Shown here: one piece after another, positions 46,777 to 57,197 of the stretch
How positions within the stretch are numbered: the first letter of the stretch is position 1
How the letters are laid out: the number at the start of each line of letters is the position of its first letter
From: Endozoicomonas sp. SCSIO W0465
GTDB taxonomy: Bacteria; Pseudomonadota; Gammaproteobacteria; Pseudomonadales; Endozoicomonadaceae
Assembly (NCBI RefSeq): GCF_023716865.1
Contig: NZ_CP092417.1
Coordinates: forward strand, 4,442,001 to 4,506,000
Direction of reading: 5' to 3'
DNA length: 64,000 nucleotides
Position numbers and translations under genes: made by a program
Notes under the pieces: model-generated
The model's database searches: none
What the model was told of the DNA's origin: nothing
What the model saw: only the letters and a program-made list of their open reading frames with translations

Positions 46777-47828
46777 CGGCTTTCTTCCATGCTTCTTTCC
46801 AGCTCTGCCTCTCCCGAACGGACAAAAGCGTGGTTAATGGAAACCGGCTGCCCGGAAATAATCATGTCAGAGGTCAGGCTATCGATAAAAACAGCTGAGG
46901 TGTCCAGCCCCGGCGGCTCCTCTGGTGTCCATTGAGCGCTGAGCTGCCCCAGTATATGTAAGCCAATGGCTGACTCGTAAGAAGAACTGAAAACCGTCCT
47001 GACACCAAGACTTTTAGCCGTTGTCAACAGGTGCCGACAACGCGCCAAACCACCCACCAGTGTCAGCTTTATAACAACAGCAGCCAGCCCCTGCATGGGT
47101 CGTAGAAGATATTCCGGGTTCTGCACAGTTTCATCCAGGGCAAAGCGAAGGCCAGTCTGCTCGTAGAGTTCTGAAAATTCGGCCACATGAGCAGTCGGCT
47201 CTTCAACAAAAGTAATTCGCTCTACATCAATAGAAGCAGCAACCCGGATGGCTTGATCCAATGTCCATTGCTGATTGGCATCCAACTTGATATTGACGGA
47301 CTTCGGCAAAGTCTGCAGAACGTTGCTAATTCTGACACAGTCGTCTTCAATTGAGTCGCGTCCTATCTTCAACTTGAACTCTTTCGGCCAGTGTCCTTGC
47401 CATTGTTCCAGCCGGTGGAGAATCTGTTCGGTGGTACCCTGCAAAAGTGGTCCGATTTCCGGAGGGGCAAACCAATGATTCTGCTCCAACCACCACAGTG
47501 CGGATTCAATACCAAATATCACCGACGGCATTGACAATAACGGCAGTCCATCTGAGAGAAAAGCACAATTCTCCAAATCATTGAAAGATAAAGGCTTAAC
47601 ACTGCGATCATTAAATGCCCGGCAGAATACCTGAAGTTGTTCTTCAGCTTCTGAAAGGCTCTCACGGCTAAACCCGGGCAGCGGGGCTACTTCGCCATAA
47701 CCATAGCGATCACCACTACGCAAACGCAAAACCAGCCCTTCCCGCTCATTCAACAGGGAATGCTTTAGTAATAACGGCTGTTTTAAAGGGAGCCGATACC
47801 TCAGGATATCGGCTTTACACTCTTTCAT
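46773..47828 (-). CDS. menC: o-succinylbenzoate synthase
   Basis: MenC dehydrates SHCHC to OSB and belongs to the enolase superfamily. The 351-aa protein has FKLKIGRDS (catalytic Lys), KLDANQQW, FVEEP and ALDETV (metal ligands) and VIKLTLVGG (second Lys). It overlaps menE by 4 nt and follows menB by 21 nt. Confidence 0.94.
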   Translation of the reverse strand: MKECKADILRYRLPLKQPLLLKHSLLNEREGLVLRLRSGDRYGYGEVAPLPGFSRESLSEAEEQLQVFCRAFNDRSVKPLSFNDLENCAFLSDGLPLLSMPSVIFGIESALWWLEQNHWFAPPEIGPLLQGTTEQILHRLEQWQGHWPKEFKLKIGRDSIEDDCVRISNVLQTLPKSVNIKLDANQQWTLDQAIRVAASIDVERITFVEEPTAHVAEFSELYEQTGLRFALDETVQNPEYLLRPMQGLAAVVIKLTLVGGLARCRHLLTTAKSLGVRTVFSSSYESAIGLHILGQLSAQWTPEEPPGLDTSAVFIDSLTSDMIISGQPVSINHAFVRSGEAELERSMEESR

Positions 47829-47849
47829 TGATCTTTCAGGATAGTGGCT

Positions 47850-48689
47850 TCAGGGATTACGACCAAAGCGGCTGAAATCTGGCTGACGTTTTTCCAGAAA
47901 CGCATCACGTCCTTCCTGTGCCTCTGCACTCATGTAGAACAGCAGGGTCGCGTTACCAGCCAATTCCTGAAGACCGGTTTGACCATCACAGTCGGCATTC
48001 ATGGCTGATTTCAGACAGCGAAGCGCCAATGGAGAATGCCGCAGAATATCACGACACCATTCTACGGTTGTACGCTCCAGCGCTTCCAAAGGCACAACGG
48101 TATTGACCAGTCCCATTTCTTCCGCCTGTTTAGCATCATACTGACGACAGAGGAACCAGATTTCCCGGGCTTTCTTCTGTCCAACGACACGTGCCAGATA
48201 GCTGGCGCCATAACCACCATCGAATGAGCCCACTTTAGGGCCTGTCTGACCAAAACGGGCATTATCTGCAGCAATAGTCAGATCACAGACCAGATGCAGG
48301 ACATGACCACCACCAATAGCATAACCGGCAACCATGGCAATCACTGGCTTTGGACAGGTCCTGATCTGGCGTTGAAGATCGAGAACATTGAGATGATGAG
48401 TCCCCTTATCATCCTTGTAGCCAGAATCACCGCGAACACCCTGGTCACCACCAGAGCAGAATGCCAGATCGCCAGCACCGGTCAGAATCACCACCCCCAC
48501 CGACTCATCAAAACGTGCTGACTCCAGAGCCTTCTGGATTTCTACTATGGTCTGTGGTCGAAACGCATTACGCTTTTCCGGGCGGTTAATGGTAATCTTG
48601 GCCATACCTTCTGCCCGATGATACAGAACATCCTCGTAATCACCGCTGAGGTTTTCCCAGATCACGCCGGAATCCAGCTGTTTGCTCAT
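47850..48689 (-). CDS. menB: 1,4-dihydroxy-2-naphthoyl-CoA synthase
   Basis: MenB closes the naphthoquinone ring of OSB-CoA. I start at ATG 48689 (AAGGAG upstream; 279 aa). The frame is open 29 codons further upstream but that would overlap menH. Crotonase-fold motifs are visible: FCSGGDQGVRG, YAIGGGHVLHLVCDLTIA and GPKVGSFDGGYGASYLAR. Confidence 0.95.
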   Translation of the reverse strand: MSKQLDSGVIWENLSGDYEDVLYHRAEGMAKITINRPEKRNAFRPQTIVEIQKALESARFDESVGVVILTGAGDLAFCSGGDQGVRGDSGYKDDKGTHHLNVLDLQRQIRTCPKPVIAMVAGYAIGGGHVLHLVCDLTIAADNARFGQTGPKVGSFDGGYGASYLARVVGQKKAREIWFLCRQYDAKQAEEMGLVNTVVPLEALERTTVEWCRDILRHSPLALRCLKSAMNADCDGQTGLQELAGNATLLFYMSAEAQEGRDAFLEKRQPDFSRFGRNP

Positions 48690-48709
48690 ATTCAACTCCT
48701 TATAGCCCT

Positions 48710-49537
48710 TTAGAAAAGCTCTCTGAGCAACCGGGCCATAACGTCTGGTTGCTCTCGATGAACATTGTGTCCACACCCAACCACTGGATGGATACTGTGT
48801 ATTACCTGCTCTGTCAGTAAATGCTGTCCAATCTGCCCAAACTTGCGGTCATGTTCACCATAAAAATAGTGGACAGATGGGAAAAGTGGTGAGCCAGTCC
48901 TTTGTTGACATTCAGCCTTGAGCCGGGAAAGTGCCCGGCAATAGTTTGGCTGTTTCGATAAACTGAATGACATCAAGGCATCGGCTAATAACAAACCACT
49001 GCCTTTTGAACGTTCATGAATCAAAGATCGAATCTGGCTATCATCCAGGTCTGAAAAAACCGGCTGTTTATACCAGTCCCAAAGAACATCAGCCACTGGC
49101 TCGTTCCGAAAACGCCCGGCCCAATGAAGGTCTGACTGGTATCGCTCGCTTCTTTCCTGCTCACTGATCAACCCCGGATGGGCACCTTCCAGTAACAGCT
49201 TCTCAACTCGCTCCGGGAAAGCAATGGTATAGGCCATAGCCAGACGCCCGCCCAGTGAATAGCCCAGCAGGTTGAACCGTATCAGGCTACCGCCTTCCAT
49301 CTGTTCAATAGTTTGGACCGTCTGTTCCAGACGATGGCAGAAATAGTCAGCTCCCTGCACATCATCTTCTACCCAATGACTTAAGCCATGTCCCGGCAGG
49401 TCAACAGTAATCAGATAATAGTCTTCTTTCAGCAATGCCAGCAGGGAGCACCAGTCACTTGCACTGCCCAGAAATCCATGCAGTAACACCAGCACGGGTG
49501 CGTTGACATTACCGGAGCAATAGTAGGACAGGCTCAC
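48710..49537 (-). CDS. menH: SHCHC synthase (2-succinyl-6-hydroxy-2,4-cyclohexadiene-1-carboxylate synthase)
   Basis: The 275-aa alpha/beta hydrolase eliminates pyruvate from SEPHCHC. It has LLHGFLGSASDW, nucleophile elbow GYSLGGRLA and GCGHNVHREQP with the catalytic His. Its GTG start overlaps the menD stop (GTGA), so the two are coupled. Confidence 0.9.
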   Translation of the reverse strand: MSLSYYCSGNVNAPVLVLLHGFLGSASDWCSLLALLKEDYYLITVDLPGHGLSHWVEDDVQGADYFCHRLEQTVQTIEQMEGGSLIRFNLLGYSLGGRLAMAYTIAFPERVEKLLLEGAHPGLISEQERSERYQSDLHWAGRFRNEPVADVLWDWYKQPVFSDLDDSQIRSLIHERSKGSGLLLADALMSFSLSKQPNYCRALSRLKAECQQRTGSPLFPSVHYFYGEHDRKFGQIGQHLLTEQVIHSIHPVVGCGHNVHREQPDVMARLLRELF

Positions 49538-51306
49538 AGTGTTTTAGCCATACTGATGGCCTGCTCAATACTTTTTGCCCCCAAACCTGACTCAGTAAAG
49601 ACTTCAATAATGGTACATCCGGTTTTAGAACATGCTTCATTAAACTGCGCTATAAAGTCATCAATTGATGGTGGCGCCGAGTAGTCAATATTGAATAGCT
49701 CTGCGGCATGCTGTGCTGAAAGGCCATGGGGGGTGACAAAATAATCATTAGCTACCTGAGCAGCATCATGGCTACACCCTCTGGTGGTTACATAGAAAAT
49801 ACCACCACCGTCGTTATTGACCAGCACAATCACCAGTGTCGTTTTACACTGAGCAGCCAGTTGCAAGGAATTGAGATCATGGAGGAAAGCGATGTCCCCA
49901 ATCAGTAAAACCAATGGTTCCTGATTTCCTGCGGCACACCCTGCTGCGGTGGCAATGAGTCCATCAATACCACTGACGCCACGACTGGCATAAACCCGTG
50001 GCAAATGGTGTATCGAGAAAATATCCACCATGCGAATGGGCAGACTGTTGCCAAGAAACAAACTGCTTCCGGGAGGTAACAGCCCCCCCAGCGAAGCACC
50101 GAGCCATTGCTCATTAAGCCGGTCTGTCGGTTGACTTTTCAACACCTCACCAAGCTTCTCTGCCTGCGTCGTCAATGCCAGGCTCCATCCGATATTAGCT
50201 CTATTAACCCGTACCTCTCCACAGCGGAGCAACAGCAGATGACAAATGGAATCAATATCTCCCACCAGACGTACACTCTGCCGTTGCCCCGTATCGACTC
50301 GCCTGGGAGCAGGATCGAGCATCCAATACTCCGCCCAATGGTGCCGACCAATAAACTGATCCAGCCGTTTGGACGTCAGGTAACCGCCAATCTGCAGCAC
50401 ACGATCCACTTCATTGAATATGCCTGCACCGGCAGAACTGGCCAATAAAAGGTCAGCATGCCTGATAGCTTTTGGGTGACCGTGCAGCTGCGATTGAACA
50501 TCCGCAATCAACGGCCAGCCCAAGCGCTCTGATAACTGCACAATTACATTAACATCAGTCCCCGGCATCACCCGCCCAGCAACAATCAAACCTTTGCCAT
50601 CGATAAAATGCTGCCATCGACCAATATCAGGAAGCCGGGGTAAAGCCGACACAAAGTACTCAGTATAAGGCGTTAGAGATGCAACCCATTGTTGAATACT
50701 GGCAAGATAAACATCATTTTCTGTAGGAACGTTTTCTTCCACCTGATGGGGGTAAAGCGGTTCCCGAAACCTGCAGTTGATATGCAATGGCAGCCCCTGT
50801 GCCGATGAGCGGGCATAGGCCTGATCAATACTGCCCAGCAACCAACGAAGAGAAATGGATCTGTCCGGCGTTGGCAAATCCAACCTCGCTCCGGTGTAGT
50901 TACCAAAGATATTCAGCTGATCGATCGCCTGATTGGCACCGCAATCAATCAATTCGGGAGGGCGATCAGCCGTCAGAACGACCAGGGGTATACCTGATTG
51001 GTGAGCCTCTATGATAGCCGGATATAGATTAGCAACAGCGGTGCCTGAAGTCGTGATCAAAGCCACCGGTTCGCCAGTGGCTTTAGCCAGACCCAGGGCA
51101 AAAAAACCGAGCCCCCGCTCATCAAAATGAACATGACGGGTCATACCTTCATGGTTTGCAACGGCAAATGTCAATGGTGCCGAGCGAGACCCCGGGGCAA
51201 TGCAACAGTGCCGGACACCCAATCGCCATAGCTCTTCAATCAGTACTGCAGACCAAATGCCGTTGATATTTCCATAGTTGCTTTTAAATGTCATGAACAA
51301 ACTCAC
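49534..51306 (-). CDS. menD: SEPHCHC synthase
   Basis: MenD joins isochorismate and 2-oxoglutarate using thiamine diphosphate. The 590-aa protein begins NINGIWSAVLIEELWRLGV, has CIAPGSRSAPLTFA and TSGTAVANLYPA, and the cofactor motif GDIAFLHDLNS...NNDGGGIF. The likely GTG start overlaps the menF stop (GTGA); an ATG four codons later is an alternative. Confidence 0.96.
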   Translation of the reverse strand: MSLFMTFKSNYGNINGIWSAVLIEELWRLGVRHCCIAPGSRSAPLTFAVANHEGMTRHVHFDERGLGFFALGLAKATGEPVALITTSGTAVANLYPAIIEAHQSGIPLVVLTADRPPELIDCGANQAIDQLNIFGNYTGARLDLPTPDRSISLRWLLGSIDQAYARSSAQGLPLHINCRFREPLYPHQVEENVPTENDVYLASIQQWVASLTPYTEYFVSALPRLPDIGRWQHFIDGKGLIVAGRVMPGTDVNVIVQLSERLGWPLIADVQSQLHGHPKAIRHADLLLASSAGAGIFNEVDRVLQIGGYLTSKRLDQFIGRHHWAEYWMLDPAPRRVDTGQRQSVRLVGDIDSICHLLLLRCGEVRVNRANIGWSLALTTQAEKLGEVLKSQPTDRLNEQWLGASLGGLLPPGSSLFLGNSLPIRMVDIFSIHHLPRVYASRGVSGIDGLIATAAGCAAGNQEPLVLLIGDIAFLHDLNSLQLAAQCKTTLVIVLVNNDGGGIFYVTTRGCSHDAAQVANDYFVTPHGLSAQHAAELFNIDYSAPPSIDDFIAQFNEACSKTGCTIIEVFTESGLGAKSIEQAISMAKTL

Positions 51307-52712
51307 CGGCCCGGGCAGGCGGCCATCAATGAAGAATTACAGTCTTTGCTCTGTTGACGATCAAGAACATCCAATACCGTCGCAATTTTATTATCCAGTT
51401 CGAACCACTCCTCGTCGGCCACCGAGTCTTTCACAATGCCTGCTCCGGAGTACAACATCAGGGAGTTATCAGCCAAACGGGCACTGCGAATAGCCACACA
51501 AAAATCGCTCTTTCGAACACCAACAATTCCACACACACCGGCGTACAACCCGCGGGCGTAGGGTTCGTTTGTTTCAATAAACGACAATGCTTCCTCTCTT
51601 GGTGTTCCCCCCACTGCAGGGGTAGGATGCAGGACATCCAGTAACTGCTCATCACACACATCATGGTTCAGTACTCCACGAACCTGATAACGCAAATGCT
51701 GAATATGACGAAGTTTCACAACAGAGTGGCTGCGATCCGCTTCCAGCGACTGACAGAGAGGTTGCAGCTGATGACAGATATCATCCAGAACCAGACGATT
51801 TTCATGGATATTTTTACGATCGCTCAACAGCAGGCTTTCCAACCGGGAATCTTCAAGCAAGTTCTGACCACGAACAATGGTGCCTGCCAGGGCCTCGGTA
51901 GAAATAATATTTTCCAGTCGTTTGACCAGTCGCTCAGGAGAACAGCCAAAGAAAGTTTGTCCCTGTCCCTGAAATAAGAACTGATATGAATGCGGGTTTT
52001 CCTGCTGCCAGGTGTAAAGCAATGATAATGGGGAAAGCTGTCCCTCAAGTTTCAGACAGGTTTCCCGCGACAACACCACCTTATCCAGCGCTCCTGAAAC
52101 AAAGGCATGCCTGGCCTTGCCAAGAAGTTGATACCAGACGTTTGCATCTGGCTGATAACTTTCAAGCTGAAAAGTAAAGCTGGTCTGAAACAACTGCGGG
52201 CTGTAGTTCAGTGCCGTGATAAACGCCAAAGCCTTACGAATACTGCTCTGGTACTCCAGGATATTGTCAGATCTAAGGTTCACCCCCAAAACCACGCCCC
52301 TGCGAGTCTGTGACAATTCCAGCAGTGGCAAGATGACCATTCCATAACCAAAAGCAGGCCATATTGAAGATTCATCGTCCGCAAACGAGAGGTAGCAAAG
52401 GCAGTGATTACTGGCATGCTCTGGCAAATGACTCAGGAGTTTGCGGGCACTGGTAAAAGCAGAAGTCAGATCCTGGCGACTGAATAGTTTTTCTGACCAG
52501 CTATAACCAATAGCCGCTATAGCATAATCACCTTCCCGGTCTCTCCAGAAGGCTTTTTCAGAGCAGTCCTGTGCAGCCAGAAACCCCTGCAGGTGAATGG
52601 CAGGCAAAGGGCATTCAATTCTGACCATGAGCTTTTCAGGCACAGGCTGAGATAACAGCTTTTCCAACTGCTCCACCATAAACACAAACTGAGCCTGAAT
52701 TACACTGATCAA
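51303..52712 (-). CDS. menF: Isochorismate synthase
   Basis: MenF converts chorismate to isochorismate, the entry to menaquinone synthesis. The 469-aa protein has a weakly conserved N-terminal part and a chorismate-binding domain with FFGCSPERLVKR, TEALAGTIVRG, HPTPAVGGTP and GLYAGVCGIV. The frame opens with TTG at 52712 after an AGGA; ATG 52679 is another candidate. It heads the operon. An IS1595-family element ends 34 bp upstream, so the native promoter is probably gone. Confidence 0.92.
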   Translation of the reverse strand: MISVIQAQFVFMVEQLEKLLSQPVPEKLMVRIECPLPAIHLQGFLAAQDCSEKAFWRDREGDYAIAAIGYSWSEKLFSRQDLTSAFTSARKLLSHLPEHASNHCLCYLSFADDESSIWPAFGYGMVILPLLELSQTRRGVVLGVNLRSDNILEYQSSIRKALAFITALNYSPQLFQTSFTFQLESYQPDANVWYQLLGKARHAFVSGALDKVVLSRETCLKLEGQLSPLSLLYTWQQENPHSYQFLFQGQGQTFFGCSPERLVKRLENIISTEALAGTIVRGQNLLEDSRLESLLLSDRKNIHENRLVLDDICHQLQPLCQSLEADRSHSVVKLRHIQHLRYQVRGVLNHDVCDEQLLDVLHPTPAVGGTPREEALSFIETNEPYARGLYAGVCGIVGVRKSDFCVAIRSARLADNSLMLYSGAGIVKDSVADEEWFELDNKIATVLDVLDRQQSKDCNSSLMAACPGR

Positions 52713-52746
52713 GAGATCCTGCCAATAAAAATTCGGTAAAAAATAA

Positions 52747-53776
52747 GGCTCTTTTCGAATTCCGAACTGCTGAACTATCCTTGGTGGATATAATTAGCCA
52801 TCGCCAGCATTGACCATGAATATAGGCCGAATCTCAGATCTCATCAGTAATGACACCTGCTTTGAGATGATCCGTGAGAACCGCTGGCCAGATGGCACTG
52901 TTCTCTGTCCGCACTGTGATTCTGAGAATGTCAAAAAGAATGGACACGACAATGTGCAGGTAGAGTGTCAGCACTATTACTGTAAGTCCTGTAAGCGCTA
53001 CTTCGATGACCTGACAAATACGGTTTTCGCAGGACACCACCGACCACTCAAAGTCTGGATTGCCTGTCTCTATTTAATGGGGCTGAACGTCTCCAACAGC
53101 CAGATAGCTCAGGAACTTGATCTGTGTGTCAGTGATGCACACCATATGACCACAGTCTTACGAAATGGTGTTGTTGACCGAAAGCCTGAAGTGATTCTTG
53201 ATGGCGAAGTTGAATTCGACGAGGTCTACATTGTAGCTGGTCACAAGGGAACCCTGAAGCATTAAAAAATCTGGATCGTCCACCGAGAAAAAGAAGGCTT
53301 AAAGGCGCTCCGGGCCGTGGGACTCTTGAAAAAGACAAACCGCCGGTATTGGGAATGATTCAAAGGGGAGGTCAGGTCATTATCAACATGCTGTCGAACG
53401 TTAAGAAGGCGACAATCGAACCATTTATCAAGAAACACGTAGCCCCACAGAGCCAGATTTATACCGATGAATACAACATCTATGATGACCTTGAAAGCTG
53501 GGGCTTCAGACATAAAACGGTCTGTCACGGCAAAGGTGAGTATGCTCGTGATGATGACAAAGACGGTATTTACGAGGTGCATGTTAATACTATGGAGGGG
53601 TTTTGGTCACTTCTACGCTCGTGGCTAAGGCCTCACAGGGGAATATCCCAAGAGGCTTTACCCCTTTACCTTGGCTTTTTTGAGTTTTTGCATAATATTG
53701 GCCGAAGAGGCAAAAGTCTTCTTCAGCCCTTAGTCAACTTGCTGGTTACATAGCAGTCTGGAATTGGAAAAGAGCC
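52747..53776 (+). mobile_element. 1.03-kb IS1595-family element, copy 2
   Basis: The 1030-bp copy has the same ends as copy 1. Flanks differ (AAAAATAA to the left, AGAAATGG to the right), so no target duplication is visible. Only 6 bp separate it from MITE copy B, which suggests a rearranged junction. Confidence 0.9.
52816..53753 (+). pseudogene. IS1595-family transposase, frameshifted
   Basis: Relative to copy 1 one C is missing in the AGGGA(C)ACCC stretch near 53250, which ends the first frame at 53265. The A-run just downstream is A6, the length that would keep a single frame. The second half (53349-53753) is identical in sense to copy 1. This copy is inactive for a different reason than copy 1. 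Confidence 0.85.
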
Positions 53777-53782
53777 AGAAAT

Positions 53783-53942
53783 GGCTCTATTTGATTTCCG
53801 AACTGCTCTGCAGTGAAAATTGGATGTGGACCACGCAATGTAAGGCTTGAGGGCAAATTGCCGAGCAAAGCTCTGAGAGCCTTTAATGATAAGTGCTTCA
53901 GCCAGGTTCAATCTGGGAACAGTCTGTAATCCAATAAGAGCC
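53783..53942. mobile_element. 160-bp MITE, copy B
   Basis: By eye it is identical to the complement of copy A over all 160 bp. No target duplication is present (CCAGAAAT left, TTCTCTTT right), so one flank has been lost. It truncates the cas6f remnant. Confidence 0.9.
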
Positions 53943-54116
53943 TTCTCTTTTTATTGATACGCAATGAACTGTATCTCCCACGAACCTTCCCGGATGCTTG
54001 ATTGCAAAATCAAGCATCATCTCAGGATCGTTACACTCCTCCAAAGCAAAGTACTGATCCAATCGGCCAAACTTGGGATAGGACAGCCCAACCCATGAAC
54101 GATAACTGGCCTGGCT
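53943..54116 (-). pseudogene. cas6f: cas6f (csy4), internal segment
   Basis: This is the continuation of the cas6f remnant after IS630 copy 1. It reads SQASYRSWVGLSYPKFGRLD and on for 58 codons to the MITE border. VGLSYP corresponds to the IGVSFP motif of Csy4. The 3' half of the gene, with the arginine-rich RNA-binding part, is missing. Confidence 0.72.
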
Positions 54117-54118
54117 TA

Positions 54119-55302
54119 AGTAGGTAATAGTTTGCTTTCGGATAAATTGACATAACGATCAGTCAATATCTGCAAAAGAGATCAAATATCCCTCCCCAAA
54201 TGAGGAAAGGACCCGTTCAACTTCTTTTTCAAATTCCGCAAAGCTCTTGATTGACAACAGATTGAGCCATTCATACTTTATTTTTCTCCACAGAATTTCA
54301 ATCAGATTAAGTTCAGGTGAATAGGTTGGCAGAAAGCAGACCAGTAACTTCTTCTCAAGAATCCAGTCAGCAATCCTCGCACGAAACTTTTTGCAGGTAT
54401 GAATACTGGCATTATCCACCATCACAACGGTGTAGCGGTCATTTGAGCTGTATTTTTCATCCGCCATGTGCTCTGCAAAATTGTCAAAGGCCGCAATCAC
54501 CGTATCGCTATTCACAGAGCCCACAATCGGATAATGAAACAACTCACAGGAACGATTCATAAAGCCCAATACGTTGATGCGCTTACTTTTGACTGCTGGG
54601 ATTCGGAGTTGCTTTCCTTTTTCCTGCCAGCCGTACGGCACACAAGGTTCTTGAGTAAATCCCGACTCATCAAAATAAAACAAATTGATTAATCCTTTGC
54701 GCTCTGCTTCCTGAGCGTCTTCCAGTGCTGCTTTACAGCACTGAAAATGCTCCTCATCCCGTTTATGCTTGCAAGATTTACGGAGTCTTTTGTAAACCAG
54801 CCCTAATTTTTTTACGATGTTTGCCAGAGTGAGCTTCGATGAGGATTTACCTGTCTCGTCCTCAATTTTGGATTTAACATAAGATAAACGACGAGGTTCT
54901 TCAGCTACCAGCTCTTTAATGCGTTGTACTTCGGATTCATTGTATATGCAGGATCTTCCTCCGCCATGTTTCTTATACAATGCACGAATACCATAGTCTT
55001 CCCAATCATCAATCCATTGGGAAGCAGTCTGATATTTGATCTCAAGGATTTCGGCAATTTGCTCAAGGCTAAAGCCACGATGACTTAATAGAAGACCATG
55101 CGCCCTTTCTCTGACACACCTCAGAGGGCCATAATGCTTGGCGTATTTCAAAGTTAATACAACAGCTTCATCAGTGATATTGACATACTTCATGGTTGAA
55201 GGCATTTATGGATCAATTACCGATTAATAATAGATCAAGAGTCATTGCATTTAACTGTCAGACCGTACGATCAAAATATCCATAACCAAACTATTATCTA
55301 CT
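54119..55302 (-). mobile_element. IS630-family element, copy 1 (intact)
   Basis: The 1184-bp element has ends AGTAGATAATAGTTTGG and AGTAGGTAATAGTTTGC and is flanked by TA on both sides (54117-54118, 55303-55304), as expected for IS630/Tc1 elements. Excision with one TA restores the cas6f frame. Confidence 0.92.
54159..55205 (-). CDS. IS630-family transposase
   Basis: The 348-aa protein has an N-terminal helix-turn-helix region (LEQIAEILEIKYQTASQWI) and a DDE domain with YFDESGFT, VMVDNASIHT and LPTYSPELNLIEILWRKIKYEW. The frame is intact. Confidence 0.95.
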   Translation of the reverse strand: MPSTMKYVNITDEAVVLTLKYAKHYGPLRCVRERAHGLLLSHRGFSLEQIAEILEIKYQTASQWIDDWEDYGIRALYKKHGGGRSCIYNESEVQRIKELVAEEPRRLSYVKSKIEDETGKSSSKLTLANIVKKLGLVYKRLRKSCKHKRDEEHFQCCKAALEDAQEAERKGLINLFYFDESGFTQEPCVPYGWQEKGKQLRIPAVKSKRINVLGFMNRSCELFHYPIVGSVNSDTVIAAFDNFAEHMADEKYSSNDRYTVVMVDNASIHTCKKFRARIADWILEKKLLVCFLPTYSPELNLIEILWRKIKYEWLNLLSIKSFAEFEKEVERVLSSFGEGYLISFADID

Positions 55303-55304
55303 TA

Positions 55305-55419
55305 GAGGGTCATCATAAGGCTCTGAGTGGTCATGAATGAGGCTAAGAATATCCTCATGAAACGACTGCAACTCGTCATGTGATTCAGGCTGGTAAAGCT
55401 CTATGTAGTAGGTCTCCAA
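55305..55419 (-). pseudogene. cas6f: cas6f (csy4), 5' segment
   Basis: Cas6f is the endoribonuclease that cuts type I-F pre-crRNA and stays on the repeat hairpin. From TTG 55419 (GGAG 9 nt upstream), 34 bp after the cas7f stop, the frame reads METYYIELYQPESHDELQSF...IHDH. Counted from this start, Pro11 and His29 fall at the same positions as Pro11 and catalytic His29 in P. aeruginosa Csy4. Joining across the IS630 element to 54116 gives 97 codons without a stop. The gene is truncated there, so it is inactive. Confidence 0.72.
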
Positions 55420-55452
55420 TGCTATTTTCTCCGTTTAAGGGATTACTCGTTC

Positions 55453-56011
55453 TTAATCGCCAAAAAAACCGCCTTTAATATAGTTGGTCACCAGATAATG
55501 AATATGCTCTGGTATCTTTTGTGCTGAATCCACCTTCTCCAGCTCTTTGATTAGCTCATCAAGCTGCTCCTGATAGTTATACAGGCTATTGCCTTCTGTG
55601 TAGTCACGGTAATGCTTCCCTTCATCGTAAACAAAGCCAGATGGGTTGGTGTTGATGGGGGCGGATACCTCCTTGTCGACATAAGAGGCATCAGAGGTAA
55701 ACAAGGCATACAGAATATGTCGTTTTTCAATGAGGGGAATGTCTTTACGCCCTGTATTTTCATCAGTACCTTTTTTAAAGGCTCTCCCTTGCCGGTTCTT
55801 TTTGCTTTTATTATCAGCTTCACTTTTTTCCTCAACATTCACCTCCTGAGCGGGAAAAATATTCAGCCCTCTGCCAACCAGCATTTCTACGTTAACCTTG
55901 AACCACCGGGGAACATCCTTTTGGTGTAATCGACTTTCAATAAAGTTAATACAACGAGTCAATGCTTCAGGATCATCAGATTCGATCTCATCCAGTGCCG
56001 GCAATTCTTTA
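55453..56011 (-). pseudogene. cas7f: cas7f (csy3), 3' part
   Basis: The 3' half of the Cas7f backbone subunit gene reads ...RWFKVNVEMLVGRGLNIFPAQEV and ends HYLVTNYIKGGFFGD, matching the Csy3 pattern of G-x-E-V-Y-P-S-Q-E in the middle and a terminal HYVMAVLIRGGVFG. Joined to the 5' part across IS630 copy 2 it gives 347 aa, close to the 342 aa of P. aeruginosa Csy3. Confidence 0.75.
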
Positions 56012-56013
56012 TA

Positions 56014-57195
56014 AGTAGTTAAAAGTTTGCTTATGGATATTTTGATCGTACTATCAGGCAGACAAAGAAAGAGATCCTTAATCTATTATAAGTGGGTCTT
56101 GAACTAAAACGTCCCCAACCTATGAAGTATGTCAATATCACTGATGAAGCTGTTGTATTAACTTTGAAATACGCCAAGCACTACGGCCCTCTGAGGTGTA
56201 TCAGGGAAAGAGCTCATGGTCTTCTATTGAGTAATCGAGGCTTTACCCTTGAGCAAATTGCAGAAATCCTTGAGATTAAATATCAGACCGTTTCCCAATG
56301 GATTGATGATTGGGAGGACTATGGTATTCGTGCATTGTATAAGAAACATGGTGGTGGAAGATCTTGCATATATGATGAATCTGAAGTGCAACGCATAAAA
56401 GAGTTAGTAGCAGAAGAGCCTCGTCGTTTATCGTATGTAAAATCCAAAATTGAGGATGAGACCGGTAAATCCTCATCAAAACTTACTCTGGCCAACATCG
56501 TAAAAAAGTTAGGACTGGTTTACAAAAGACTCCGTAAATCGTGCAAACATAAACGGGACGAAGAGCATTTCCAGCGTTGTAAAACTGCACTGAAAGACGC
56601 CCAGGAAGCTGAGCGCAAAGGGTTAATAAACTTGTTTTATTTTGATGAGTCCGGATTTACTCAAGAACCTTGTGTGCCATATGGCTGGCAGGAAAAAGGA
56701 AAGCAGCTCAGAATTCCATCAGTCAAAAGTAAGCGCATCAACGTGCTGGCTTTATGAATCGGAGCTGTGAGCTGTTTCATTACCCTGTTGTGGGCTCTGT
56801 GAATAGTGATACAGTGATTGCAGCCTTTGACGACTTCGCAGAGAAAATGGAGGATGAAAAATACAGTTCAAATGACCGCTACACCGTAGTTATGGTGGAC
56901 AATGCCAGTATTCATACCAGCAAAAAGTTTCGTGACAGAATCGCTGACTGGACTCTTGAGAAAAAGTTACTGATCTGCTTTCTTCCAACATATTCACCTG
57001 AACTCAATCTGATTGAGATCCTGTGGAGGAAAGTAAAGTATGAATGGCTCAATCTATTGTCAATCAAGAGTTTCACGGAATTTGAAAAGGAAGTTGAACG
57101 AGTGTTCGCTTCATTTGGAGAGAGTCATATGATTTCGTTTGCAAATACTAAATAATCGTTCAGTCAATTTATCCGAAAGCAAATTATCAACTACT
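56014..57195 (+). mobile_element. IS630-family element, copy 2
   Basis: The 1182-bp element has ends AGTAGTTAAAAGTTTGC and AGTAGTTGATAATTTGC, flanked by TA (56012-56013, 57196-57197). It is diverged from copy 1 at many positions, so the two inserted separately or long ago. It interrupts cas7f. Confidence 0.92.
56122..57155 (+). pseudogene. IS630-family transposase, frameshifted
   Basis: The frame from MKYVNITDEAV matches copy 1 but loses one G in NVLGFMNR (CTGGGC to CTGGC near 56750), which ends the frame at 56757. The rest continues from 56754. This copy is inactive, although all DDE motifs are present in pieces. Confidence 0.9.
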
Positions 57196-57197
57196 TA

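Noticed and set aside
53723..53911. 62-aa minus-strand ORF
   Set aside because: It lies in MITE copy B and the IS1595 end and has no protein support.
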